A stretch of 64,000 bases of DNA from Cellulomonas fimi ATCC 484 (GTDB lineage Bacteria; Actinomycetota; Actinomycetes; Actinomycetales; Cellulomonadaceae). Shown piece by piece: positions 26,371 through 34,721 of this stretch (positions are counted from its first letter, which is position 1; every line of letters begins with the position of its first letter). Under the pieces are notes generated by a model. The model was given only the letters and a program-made list of their open reading frames with translations, searched no databases and was not told the DNA's origin. The stretch covers positions 124,001-188,000 of the forward strand of contig NC_015514.1 of the NCBI RefSeq assembly GCF_000212695.1, given 5' to 3'. Both the position numbers and the translations under genes were made by a program.

Positions 26371-27627
26371 ATGGACACACGCCTCCCCTGGCCGAGCCTC
26401 CTGGTGCTCGGCGGAGCCACGTTCGTCATGGTCACCGGCGAGATGCTGCCGACGGCCGTCCTGCCCGAGATGAGCCACGACCTGGGCGTCGCCGAGTCCC
26501 GCACCGGCCTGCTCGTCTCCCTGTGGGCCGCGACCGTCGTCGTCGCGACCTTCCCCCTCGTCCGGCTCACCGCGCGCCTCGACCGGCGGACCGTCGTCGT
26601 CGGCGCCCTCGCCGTCTTCGCCGCCTCCTCGGCCGGCACGGCGCTCGCCCCCACCTACGAGGTCGCCGCCGGCGCGCGCGTCGTCGGCGCCGCCGCCACC
26701 GGGCTGCTGTGGGCGAGCGTCAACGCCCACACCGCCGACGTCGTGCACCCCACCCGGCTCGCACGCGCGATCGCCGTCGTGCTCGGTGGCGCCACGATCG
26801 GCATGGTGCTCGGCACGCCGCTGGCCAGCGTCGTCGCGCGGGTCTGGGACTGGCGCGGGGCGTTCGGCGCGCTCGCGGCCCTCGCGGTCGTCGCGGCCGT
26901 CCTCGTGCGGGCGCTGGTGGTCGGCGCGCCGCGCGCGGGTGCACCCGGGACGGCGGTCGGGGCCCCCGACGGTCCGGCGGCCGCCAGCGGGCGCGGCGCG
27001 CTGCGGCCCGTCCTCGCGGTGACGGCGCTCGTCGGGCTCGTGCTCGTGGGGCACTTCGCGGCGTTCACGTTCGTCACGCGCCTCGTCGAGCAGCCCGCCG
27101 CGCGGCTCCCCGGCGGCGTCAGCGGCCTGCTGCTGCTGTTCGGCGTCGCCTCCGCCGTCGGCGTCGCGGTCGTCGGCCGCATCGGCGACCGGCGCCTCGA
27201 CACGACGCTCGTGGTCACGACCGTGCTCGTCGCCGGGTCGCTCGCCGCGCTCCTCGGCGTCGGCGGCGACCCCGCGCTCGCGACTCTCGTCGTCGTCGCC
27301 TGGGGACTCACCACCGGGGCGCTGCCGCCGCTCGCGCAGGCCGCGATCCTCGGACTCGCCGGCCCCGCGCACCGCACGACGGCGGGCACCCTCATCCCGG
27401 TCGTGTTCAACCTGGGCATCGCGGTGGGCGCCGCGCTCGGCTCCGGGATCGTCGAGCGGGCCGGCCCGGACGCGCTGCCGCTACCCGCCGCCGCGGTCGT
27501 GCTCGTCGCCGCAGCCGGGCTCGCGGGGGTCGCGCGGTCGGCTCGCCGGACGTCCGGGGCGTCGGTGCAGCGAGGCGCTCGCGCCACCGACGTCGAGGAC
27601 GCGCGGACGGCTCCGTCCACCCGGTGA
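26371..27627 (+). CDS. MFS transporter (DHA1 drug-efflux type)
   Basis: The 418-residue protein has twelve predicted membrane helices with the DHA1 pattern: MLPTAVLPEMSHDLGV in helix 1, LDRRTVVVGALAVFAAS after helix 2, and GATIGMVLGTPLAS in helix 5. Family members export drugs, arabinose or amino-acid-like compounds by proton antiport. It is controlled by the divergent MerR gene. ATG 26371 is chosen over an upstream in-frame TTG because the latter overlaps the promoter. Its 3' end contains the promoter of the DGPF/sigma pair that follows. Confidence 0.9.
   Translation: MDTRLPWPSLLVLGGATFVMVTGEMLPTAVLPEMSHDLGVAESRTGLLVSLWAATVVVATFPLVRLTARLDRRTVVVGALAVFAASSAGTALAPTYEVAAGARVVGAAATGLLWASVNAHTADVVHPTRLARAIAVVLGGATIGMVLGTPLASVVARVWDWRGAFGALAALAVVAAVLVRALVVGAPRAGAPGTAVGAPDGPAAASGRGALRPVLAVTALVGLVLVGHFAAFTFVTRLVEQPAARLPGGVSGLLLLFGVASAVGVAVVGRIGDRRLDTTLVVTTVLVAGSLAALLGVGGDPALATLVVVAWGLTTGALPPLAQAAILGLAGPAHRTTAGTLIPVVFNLGIAVGAALGSGIVERAGPDALPLPAAAVVLVAAAGLAGVARSARRTSGASVQRGARATDVEDARTAPSTR
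27591..27617 (+). promoter_or_regulatory. Candidate ECF42 promoter, first module
   Basis: CGTCGA (27591-27596), 17 bp, CGTC (27614-27617) matches in five of six -35 positions the TGTCGA/CG[A/T]C motif reported for ECF42 sigma factors. It lies inside the end of the MFS gene, 47 bp before the DGPF start. It suggests that the sigma factor encoded just downstream controls its own operon. Confidence 0.5.
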
Positions 27628-27663
27628 GAGTGCCACCCTGGGCACGAGCGAAGGAGGACGACG

Positions 27664-28110
27664 ATGCCCCGCTACCTGATCGGCGTGGACTTCGACGAGG
27701 GCGCCGACCCGACACCGATGGACCGGTGGGCCCCCGAGGAGATCACCGCGCACCTCGAGTACTACGGCGCCCTGAACCGCGAGCTCGAGGCGAGCGGCGA
27801 GCTCGTCGGGTCGACCATCCTCACCGGCCCCGACCTCGCCAAGATCGTCCGGTCCGACGGCGCGGGCGCGCCCGTCGTCACCGACGGCCCGTTCCCCGAG
27901 TTCAAGGAGTGGCTCGCGGGCTTCCAGGTCGTCGACGTCGAGACCGAGGAGCGGGCCGTCGAGATCGCCGCGTGCGTGTCGGCGGTTCCCGGCCGCGGCG
28001 GCCGCCCGACGCAGCAGCGCGTCCACGTCCGCCGGATCATGGACGACGGCGGCCCGTCCGGCGCCGACGAGATGCTCGACTACCTGCGCACCGCGGACGG
28101 GCTGCCCTGA
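27664..28110 (+). CDS. YCII/DGPF domain protein (ECF42 partner)
   Basis: The 148-residue product is a YciI-like ferredoxin-fold protein with the DGPF signature (VVTDGPFPEFKEWLAGF). DGPF proteins are the conserved neighbours of ECF42 sigma factors; their reaction is unknown. The stop is 17 bp before the sigma-factor start, forming one operon. ATG 27664 follows AAGGAGGACGACG. The usual C-terminal length is kept. Confidence 0.93.
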   Translation: MPRYLIGVDFDEGADPTPMDRWAPEEITAHLEYYGALNRELEASGELVGSTILTGPDLAKIVRSDGAGAPVVTDGPFPEFKEWLAGFQVVDVETEERAVEIAACVSAVPGRGGRPTQQRVHVRRIMDDGGPSGADEMLDYLRTADGLP

Positions 28111-28127
28111 CGGGACCCGACCGGCCG

Positions 28128-29342
28128 GTGCGCGCGCTGACCGGTGCCGACGAGGACCTGCTGCGCACGCTCGCGCCGCAGGTCCTCGCGGTGCTCGGCC
28201 GCCGCACCCACGACTTCGGCGCCGCGGAGGACGCGGTCCAGGAGGCGCTGCTCGTGGCCGCGACGCACTGGCCGCGCGACGGCGTGCCCGACCGGCCCTT
28301 CGGGTGGCTGCTCCAGACGGCCACCCGCCGGCTGCTCGACGCGGTCCGCAGCGACCGGGCGCGGCGGGCGCGCGAGGAGCGGTGGGCGACCGACGCGGCG
28401 GTGGGCACGACTCCCGTCGCCCGCGACGACTCCCTCACGCTGCTCTTCCTGTGCTGCCACCCGGTCCTCACACCCGCCTCGGCCGTGCCCCTGACGCTGC
28501 GCGCGGTCGGCGGGCTCACGACCGCGGAGGTCGCCCGCGCGTTCCTCGTGCCCGAGCCGACCATGGCGCAGCGCATCAGCCGCGCGAAGCGTCGCGTCGC
28601 CGAGGCCGGGTCGACGTTCGCCCTGCCCTCGCCCGACCAGCGTGCCGACCGGCTGCGCAGCGTCCAGCACGTGCTCTACGTGATGTTCACCGAGGGGTCG
28701 ACGAGCACGCGCGGCGCCGCCCTGCACCGCGTCGACCTCTCCGACGAGGCCATCCGCCTCACGCGCTGGCTGCACGCGCTCGAGCCGGACGACCCCGAGG
28801 TCGCCGGGCTGCTCGCGCTCATGCTGCTCACCGACGCACGGCGCGCGGCCCGCACCGACGCCGCCGGCGACCTCGTTCCGCTGCCCGAGCAGGACCGTGC
28901 GCTGTGGGACGCCGCGCTCGTCGCCGAGGGGCTCGCGCTGCTGGACCGGGCGCTGGCCGCGAGGTCCGTCGGCGAGTACCAGCTGCAGGCCGCCGTCGCG
29001 GCGGTGCACGACCGAGCCCCGACCGCCGCCGACACCGACTGGCCGCAGGTCGTCGCGCTGTACGGGCTGCTCGAGCGCATGACCCGCAGCCCCGTCGTCG
29101 CCGTCAACCGGGCCGTCGCCGTCGCGATGGTCGACGGGCCCGAGGCGGGCCTGCGGCTGCTCGACGGAGTCGACCTGCCGGGCCACCGCCTCGACGCCGT
29201 GCGGGCGCACCTGCTGGAGTCCGCGGGCGACCTGCGCGCGGCCGCCGACGCCTACCGTCGGGCGGCAGCCCGGGCCACGTCCGTGCCTGAGAAGCGCTAC
29301 CTCACCGTCCGCGCCTCCCGTCTCACCACCCCACCCTCCTGA
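28128..29342 (+). CDS. ECF42-group RNA polymerase sigma factor with DUF6596/TPR tail
   Basis: The 404-residue product has sigma region 2 (FGAAEDAVQEALLVA, FGWLLQTATRRLLDAVR), region 4 (LTTAEVARAFLVPEPTMAQRISRAKRRV) and a long C-terminal extension (about residues 180-404) with DUF6596 and TPR-like helices. The extension and DGPF neighbour define group ECF42. There is no anti-sigma gene, and the tail is thought to provide control. GTG 28128 is the first start after the DGPF stop; the site lacks a good Shine-Dalgarno, so coupling is likely. A second module lies at 44943-46672. Confidence 0.92.
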   Translation: MRALTGADEDLLRTLAPQVLAVLGRRTHDFGAAEDAVQEALLVAATHWPRDGVPDRPFGWLLQTATRRLLDAVRSDRARRAREERWATDAAVGTTPVARDDSLTLLFLCCHPVLTPASAVPLTLRAVGGLTTAEVARAFLVPEPTMAQRISRAKRRVAEAGSTFALPSPDQRADRLRSVQHVLYVMFTEGSTSTRGAALHRVDLSDEAIRLTRWLHALEPDDPEVAGLLALMLLTDARRAARTDAAGDLVPLPEQDRALWDAALVAEGLALLDRALAARSVGEYQLQAAVAAVHDRAPTAADTDWPQVVALYGLLERMTRSPVVAVNRAVAVAMVDGPEAGLRLLDGVDLPGHRLDAVRAHLLESAGDLRAAADAYRRAAARATSVPEKRYLTVRASRLTTPPS

Positions 29343-29525
29343 CCGGCCCACCGTCCGTCGACGAGGCCGACGTCGTCGTCCAGGTCCCCCGAACGGCGAC
29401 GACGTCGGTCTCGCGTCCGGGCTGCGGGGGAGGGGCGTGGAGGTGCGGGCCGTGGGGGGCGGGCGGAGCATGGAGGGGCGCTCCGGAGGTGTGGCGTGGC
29501 GGCTCGAGAGGGCAGGAGCAGCACC

Positions 29526-29708
29526 ATGGGGATCGACGACCTGCAGGACAAGGCCTCGGACGCGCTCGGCAGCGAGAAGGGCGAGAAGGCCAGCGACGCC
29601 GCCCTCGACAAGGGCGCGGACGCGGCGTCGTCGGCGACCGGCGGCGGCCACGACGAGCAGATCGACAAGGCGCAGTCCGCCGCCGACGAGCGCGTCGGCG
29701 ACCAGTGA
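29526..29708 (+). CDS. MT0933/Rv0909-like small antitoxin-family protein
   Basis: The 60-residue acidic, Ala/Lys/Asp-rich helical product (MGIDDLQDKASDALGS ... GGGHDEQIDKAQSAADERVGDQ) matches the MT0933_antitox family, annotated as type II antitoxins in mycobacteria. No toxin-like gene adjoins it; orphan copies are common in actinobacteria, and a role as a general small stress protein is as likely. ATG 29526 has AGGAG nine bases upstream. Confidence 0.8.
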   Translation: MGIDDLQDKASDALGSEKGEKASDAALDKGADAASSATGGGHDEQIDKAQSAADERVGDQ

Positions 29709-29852
29709 GGACCCCGGCGGGCGGCACCGACGCCGCCCGCCGGCTCCCCGCGCCCCGGTCGGCCTCGTCACGGCCCCGCCGCTGGGCCGGCGGTCGACGG
29801 GCGGGCGGCGACCGTGTGGCCGGGCCGTCGGGGCGGACCTAGGGTCGGCGGG

Positions 29853-31142
29853 GTGACGGCCCCGCTGCACGGCCAGCCCTCCGCGAGCGCGCCCCCGCCC
29901 GGCGACGCCCAGGCCGCGACGACGCGCCAGCCCGGGACCGCGAGCGACGCCGAGACCGCCAGCGGCTGCCCCGCCCGGAGGTTGACGCGGCCGGACGACG
30001 GCCCGGGGCCCGACCTGGAGCGCGTGGACGACGGTCGCTGGCGGGTCCGGTCGTTCGCGCTCGCGCGTGCGGTGCTGCGTCACCCGGAGGGCACCCGGCA
30101 GGCCGGCTTCAACGCGCAGAGCTTCCACGGCCCGGGCGGGCCGCGGATCCGGCCCCCGATCCTGTACCTGGAGGGCGAGCAGCACCACGCGCAGCGGCGG
30201 GCGGCCGCCCGGTTGTTCGCGCCGCGGACGGTCGAGGGGTACCGGCCGTGGATGCAGGAGGCCGCGGACGAGCTCGTCGCGACGGTCGGCACGGACCGGT
30301 GGACGGACGTGTCGCGGCTGGCGATGCAGATGGCGGTGCGCGCGGCGTCGCGCGTCATCGGGATCGACCGGGCGTCGTCGCCGGGGATGCACCGGCGGCT
30401 GGACACGTTCTTCGCGCCGGACCCGCCGGCCGCCGCAGGCCCCGTGACGCGTGCCCGGGCGGCGTGGCGCGACGCGGCGATGCTCCGGTTCTACCTGCTC
30501 GACGTGCGGCCGGCGATCCGCGCCCGCCGGCGCCGGCGACGGGACGACCTCATCAGCCGCCTGCTCGACGACGGGTTCAGCGACGTCGACGTGCTGACGG
30601 AGTGCGTGACCTACGCGGCGGCGGGCATGGTCACGACGCGCGAGCTCATCACGGTCGCGGTGTGGCACCTGCTCGACGACGCGGGCCTGCGGGCCCGGTA
30701 CCGGTCGTCGGACGCCGCGGGCCGGGTCGAGCTGCTGGAGGAGGTGCTGCGGCTCGAGCCGGTCGTCGGGCACCTGCTGCGGGAGACGACGGCACCGCTG
30801 ACGCTCGACGGCCCGGACGGCCCGGTGGTGGTGCCGCCGGGGTCGGTGGTCGACGTGGACGTGCGCGCGGTGAACGCCGACCCGCGCGCGGCGGGCCGCG
30901 ACGGGGAGCGCCTGTGCCCGGGCCGGACGCTGCCGCGCACGGTCCTGCCGACGCTGCTGTCGTTCGGGGACGGGCACCACAGGTGCCCCGGGGCGCCGCT
31001 CGCGATGCTCGAGACGGAGGTGCTCGTGTCCGCGCTGCTCGACCTGGACCTGGAGCTCGCGGGACCGCCGCGCGTGCGCTGGAACGAGGTGAGCGCCGGG
31101 TACGACCTGGCGGACCTGCGGGTCCGTCGCCGGGCGGCGTGA
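29853..31142 (+). CDS. Cytochrome P450
   Basis: The 429-residue soluble monooxygenase has the heme-binding loop FGDGHHRCPG with ligand Cys378, the ExxR pair in EEVLRLEP, and the oxygen-binding I-helix as AAGMVTTREL. The N-terminal 50 residues are a Pro/Ala-rich extension ending in a Cys (SGCPARR). GTG 29853 is preceded by a weak GGCGGG. No ferredoxin or reductase gene adjoins it, so electron donors must come from elsewhere. Substrate cannot be inferred. Confidence 0.92.
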   Translation: MTAPLHGQPSASAPPPGDAQAATTRQPGTASDAETASGCPARRLTRPDDGPGPDLERVDDGRWRVRSFALARAVLRHPEGTRQAGFNAQSFHGPGGPRIRPPILYLEGEQHHAQRRAAARLFAPRTVEGYRPWMQEAADELVATVGTDRWTDVSRLAMQMAVRAASRVIGIDRASSPGMHRRLDTFFAPDPPAAAGPVTRARAAWRDAAMLRFYLLDVRPAIRARRRRRRDDLISRLLDDGFSDVDVLTECVTYAAAGMVTTRELITVAVWHLLDDAGLRARYRSSDAAGRVELLEEVLRLEPVVGHLLRETTAPLTLDGPDGPVVVPPGSVVDVDVRAVNADPRAAGRDGERLCPGRTLPRTVLPTLLSFGDGHHRCPGAPLAMLETEVLVSALLDLDLELAGPPRVRWNEVSAGYDLADLRVRRRAA

Positions 31143-31185
31143 CCTCGGCACGGTGGTCGGCGGGCGAGGGCACCGGGACGCGGCG

Positions 31186-31220
31186 CGGCGGCCGGACCCC
31201 CTCCAAGGTCGCGGCCGCCG
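31186..31220. terminator. GC-rich hairpin between P450 and PspC genes
   Basis: Arms 31186-31194 and 31212-31220 form a perfect 9-bp stem of C and G with a 17-nt loop, between convergent genes. Likely a bidirectional terminator. Confidence 0.5.
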
Positions 31221-31268
31221 TTCCGGGTCGGTGCGTCGGCGCGGTCGTTGACGGCGCCGACGGGTGGG

Positions 31269-31517
31269 TCAGGCCTTCGCGGCGTACGGCTCGTACGGCT
31301 GCGGCGCGAGCGCCTGCGACGGCATGAGGATCCAGAGGATCGGGTAGACGAGGATCTGGCTCCCGGGCAGCAGCATGAGGACGAGGACGAACAGCAGCCG
31401 GGCCGCCCACGGCGAGATGCCGAACCGGTCCGCGAGGCCGGCGCAGACGCCGGCGAGGACGCGGCCGTGGACGGGGCGGACCAGTCCCTGACGGCTCATC
31501 TGGTCGTGGATGCTCAC
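31269..31517 (-). CDS. PspC domain membrane protein
   Basis: The 82-residue product is a single PspC domain: LVRPVHGRVLAGVCAGLADRFGISPWAARLLFVLVLML, followed by a second hydrophobic helix and the short tail QPYEPYAAKA. PspC proteins sit in the inner membrane and take part in envelope-stress responses; no other psp gene is nearby. GTG 31517 follows GGAGG. The gene converges with the P450 gene. Confidence 0.9.
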   Translation of the reverse strand: MSIHDQMSRQGLVRPVHGRVLAGVCAGLADRFGISPWAARLLFVLVLMLLPGSQILVYPILWILMPSQALAPQPYEPYAAKA

Positions 31518-31683
31518 GGTTCCCTCCTGGGGGAGCCGGGCCCGACGGTCGTGCCTCGGCTCTGCGTCCAGCATCCGCCGGGCAGGGGCACGCCCACATC
31601 GGGGACCGTCCCGGAGCGGACCCTGGGACCGGGGGTGCGGGTCTCAGGGTCCGCCCGTGCGACTGCGGGGGGACGGACGGGCG

Positions 31684-33960
31684 TCAGGCGACGGTGAACC
31701 GGCCGCGGAGCAGGACCTCGTCGCGCGACGACGGCCCGACGAGCAGGTCGAAGTCGCCGGGCTCGACGACGCGCCGCCCGTGCCGGTCGACGATGGTGCA
31801 GTCCGCGACGGGCAGCGTCAGGTCGACGACGACGCTCTCGCCGGGGGCGAGGTCGACCAGCCGGTACGCCTTGAGCTCCTTCTCGGCCCAGGTGGCCGAG
31901 GTGACGACGTCGTGCAGGTACACCTGGACGGTCTCGCGCGTGGGGCGGTCGCCGGTGTTCTGCACCGTGACCTGCGCACGGACGGTGCCGGACGCGTCGA
32001 GGGCGGGCGTCAGGACGCGCAGGTCGCGGTACTCGACGGTCGTGTACGACAGGCCCTCGCCGAAGGCGAACGGCTGTCGCTGGGTGAGGTCGGCGTACCG
32101 GTCGCCGTGCTGGCCGGGGATCTGGTTGTAGTACGTGGGCTGCTGGCCGACGTGCGCGGCGAACGAGATCGGGAGCCGGCCGGTGGGCTCGACGAGCCCG
32201 AGCAGCACCTCGGCGACGGCCTGCCCGCCGCGCATGCCGGGGTTCGCGGCCCAGAGGATCGCGGCGGCGCGGTGCGCGGACGGCGGGAGGACGAGCGGCT
32301 TCGAGGCGACGACGACCACGACGAGGGGCGTGCCGGTGGCCTCGAGCGCGTCGAGGAGCGCGACCTGCCCGCCGAGCAGGTCGAGGGTCGCGGTGGAGCG
32401 GCCCTCGCCGACGAGCTCGATGCGGTCCCCGACGACGGCGACGACGTAGTCGGCGTCCTGCGCGGCGGCGACGGCCTCGGCGATCTGCGCGTCGTCGACC
32501 TCGGCGGGCACGACGACGGGCGGGCGCGGCTGGCCGTCGGGGAAGAACGCGCCCGCGGGGTCGGGCTCGAGCGTGAGGATCTCGGCACCGCGTGCGTGCG
32601 TGACGGTCCAGTCGGCGGGGACGTGGGTGCGCAGGCCGTCGAGGACGGTGGAGACCATGTCGCGCGGGTGGCCGTCGGGCAGCCAGTCGGCCTGGCCCGA
32701 GTTGCCGGCCCAGTCGCCGAGCGTGGTGTCGGGGTCGTCGGCGTTGGGTCCGACGACGGCGACGCGACGCGGGCGGTCGGCGGGCAGCGCGCGGCCGGAG
32801 GTGTCGGCCGTGAGCCCGCCCGCGAGCGGGAGCGTCCCGTCGTTCGTGAGCAGGACGAGGGACCGGCGCGCGACCTCGACGTTGAGCGCGGTGTGCTCGG
32901 GTGACGCGACGACGACGGCCTGGCGGGCGGGGTCGGGGCGCCGCGGGTCCTCGAACAGCCCGAGCTCGAACTTGAGCGCCAGGACGCGGGCGACGGCGGC
33001 GTCGATCGCGGCCTCGTCGAGCATCCCGGCGGCGACGGCCTCCTGCGCGCCCGCGAAGAACTGCGGCGTCGTCATGACCATGTCGTTGCCGGCGGTGACG
33101 GCGGCCGCGGCGGCGTGCGCGTGGTCGGGCTGGATGTGCTGCTCCCACACCATGCGGCCGACGTTGTCCCAGTCGGTGATGAGCGTGCCGGTGTAGCCCC
33201 ACTCGCCGCGCAGGACGTCGGACAGCAGCCACTCGTTGATGGTGACGGGCACGCCGTCGGTCGACTGGTAGCCGAGCATGAACGTGCGGCACCCCTCGCG
33301 GGCGACGCGCTCGAACGGCGGGAGGAACCAGGACCGGAGCTTGCGGTGGCTGATGTCCGCCTCGGACGCGTCGCGCCCGCCCTGCGTCTCGGAGTACCCG
33401 GCGAAGTGCTTGGCGGTCGCGAGGATCGCCGTCGGGTCGTGCAGCCCCTGGCCCTGGTAGCCGGCGACCATGGCGGACGCGAGCTCCCCGATGAGGAACG
33501 GGTCCTCCCCGAACGTCTCGTCGACGCGGCCCCAGCGCAGGTCGCGCGTGATGCACAGGACGGGCGAGAAGGTCCAGTGGATGCCGGTCGCGGCGACCTC
33601 GACGGCGGTCGCGCGGGCGACGCGCTCGGCGAGCGTGCGGTCCCAGGACGCGGCCATGCCGAGCTGCGTCGGGTAGATGGTCGCGCCGTGGAAGAACGAG
33701 TGGCCGTGGATGCAGTCCTCGCCGACGAGCAGCGGGATCTGCAGGCGGGTCCGGGCGACGAGGTCGTGGGCCTCGGCGAGGTGCTCGGGGGACGCGTGCA
33801 GGATCGAGCCGACGTGCATGTCCTCGACGAGTCCGCGCACGTCGCCGCGGGCGTCGAGCTGCATCATCTGGCCGACCTTCTCGGGCAGGGTCATGCGCCC
33901 GACGAGGTCGGCGACGCGCTCGGCGACGGGGAGCGCGGGGTCCTGGTACGGGTGCGGCAC
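31684..33960 (-). CDS. Beta-glucosidase, glycoside hydrolase family 3
   Basis: The 758-residue product has the GH3 N-terminal barrel, the C-terminal sandwich and a fibronectin-III-like domain (about residues 650-755). The nucleophile is Asp263 in ITDWDNVG; substrate-pocket motifs KHFAGY and RDLRWGR are present. No signal peptide is seen, so it is probably cytoplasmic, splitting imported oligosaccharides with terminal beta-glucose. The promoter and a palindromic operator lie upstream. It suits a cellulose- or plant-glycan-using organism and may serve sugars brought in by the CUT1 importer at 17.9 kb, which is inference. Confidence 0.95.
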   Translation of the reverse strand: MPHPYQDPALPVAERVADLVGRMTLPEKVGQMMQLDARGDVRGLVEDMHVGSILHASPEHLAEAHDLVARTRLQIPLLVGEDCIHGHSFFHGATIYPTQLGMAASWDRTLAERVARATAVEVAATGIHWTFSPVLCITRDLRWGRVDETFGEDPFLIGELASAMVAGYQGQGLHDPTAILATAKHFAGYSETQGGRDASEADISHRKLRSWFLPPFERVAREGCRTFMLGYQSTDGVPVTINEWLLSDVLRGEWGYTGTLITDWDNVGRMVWEQHIQPDHAHAAAAAVTAGNDMVMTTPQFFAGAQEAVAAGMLDEAAIDAAVARVLALKFELGLFEDPRRPDPARQAVVVASPEHTALNVEVARRSLVLLTNDGTLPLAGGLTADTSGRALPADRPRRVAVVGPNADDPDTTLGDWAGNSGQADWLPDGHPRDMVSTVLDGLRTHVPADWTVTHARGAEILTLEPDPAGAFFPDGQPRPPVVVPAEVDDAQIAEAVAAAQDADYVVAVVGDRIELVGEGRSTATLDLLGGQVALLDALEATGTPLVVVVVASKPLVLPPSAHRAAAILWAANPGMRGGQAVAEVLLGLVEPTGRLPISFAAHVGQQPTYYNQIPGQHGDRYADLTQRQPFAFGEGLSYTTVEYRDLRVLTPALDASGTVRAQVTVQNTGDRPTRETVQVYLHDVVTSATWAEKELKAYRLVDLAPGESVVVDLTLPVADCTIVDRHGRRVVEPGDFDLLVGPSSRDEVLLRGRFTVA

Positions 33961-34064
33961 GGACGGGTCCTCTCACGGCGGCGGTGGCGGGGTGGTGCGG
34001 GCGGCGCGGCGGTTCGGGCTGCGGCGTCGGCCCTGCGACGGGCGAGACGACGCCGGTTCGACAC

Positions 34065-34114
34065 CGAATCGATTCGACCGCGCCGAGTGTAGCCAGGTGT
34101 TACCAACTGGTCAG
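34065..34114 (-). promoter_or_regulatory. GH3 promoter and LacI-like operator
   Basis: Read leftward, CTGACC (34109-34114), 17 bp, TACACT (34086-34091) make a promoter. Ten bp further lies the perfect 12-bp palindrome CGAATCGATTCG (34065-34076), covering the expected start of transcription. This local AT-rich patch stands out from its surroundings. It suggests repression by a LacI/GalR-type protein encoded elsewhere. Confidence 0.6.
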
Positions 34115-34197
34115 TAAGTAAACGCGGTCCGGACACGGCGGGTTCCGGTGGCGGGGCCGCCGGCCCGGGGACAGTCTGGCCCGCGGAGGTGGTCCCC

Positions 34198-34611
34198 GTG
34201 CCCGACGTCCGTCCCGTCATCCGCCAGGTCGTCCTCGACACGACCGACGCCCGCGGGCTCGCGGAGTTCTACCGCGAGCTGTTCGGCCTCGAGTACCGGC
34301 ACGGCGACGAGCCGCCGCCCGCGGGGGAGCCGGACCCGAACGGCGCGGACTGGCTCGTGCTGCGCGGCGACGTGCCGCTGGCCTTCCAGCAGGTCGACGC
34401 GCTGCCCGCGTCCACGTGGCCCGACCCGGGCGTGCCCCAGCAGCTGCACCTGGACTGCACGGTGCCCGACAAGGCGACGCTCGACGCACAGCACGAGCGC
34501 GCGCTCGCTCTCGGGGCGCGGCTGCTGCACGACCGCAGCGACGACCCCGAGGAGCCCCTGCGCGTCTACGCCGACCCGAGCGGCCACCCGTTCTGCCTCT
34601 TCGTCGGCTGA
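34198..34611 (+). CDS. VOC (glyoxalase/bleomycin-resistance fold) family protein
   Basis: The 137-residue product has the two-module VOC fold: VRPVIRQVVLDTTDARGLAEFYRELFGL, then QQLHLDCTV and the C-terminal YADPSGHPFCLFV. The family includes metal-dependent lyases, dioxygenases and drug-binding proteins; function cannot be set. GTG 34198 is chosen because GGAGGT at 34185-34190 gives seven-base spacing; the in-frame GTG at 34189 overlaps that site. It is divergent from the GH3 gene. Confidence 0.87.
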   Translation: MPDVRPVIRQVVLDTTDARGLAEFYRELFGLEYRHGDEPPPAGEPDPNGADWLVLRGDVPLAFQQVDALPASTWPDPGVPQQLHLDCTVPDKATLDAQHERALALGARLLHDRSDDPEEPLRVYADPSGHPFCLFVG

Positions 34612-34721
34612 CCCCGCCGCCCGCCCCCCGGCACCGCGTCGCCCGACCGGGCGTGTCCCGGCGCCGCTCCACCGTGCGGCGGCCGTGGCGGCAGCACCGC
34701 CGCGTCCGACACGATCACCCC

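Noticed and set aside
29526..29708. Toxin-antitoxin pair at the MT0933-like gene
   Set aside because: No small toxin-like gene precedes or follows it; the next gene is a P450.
28080..31151. Long minus-strand frame across the sigma factor and P450 genes
   Set aside because: Antisense shadow spanning two well-supported plus-strand genes.
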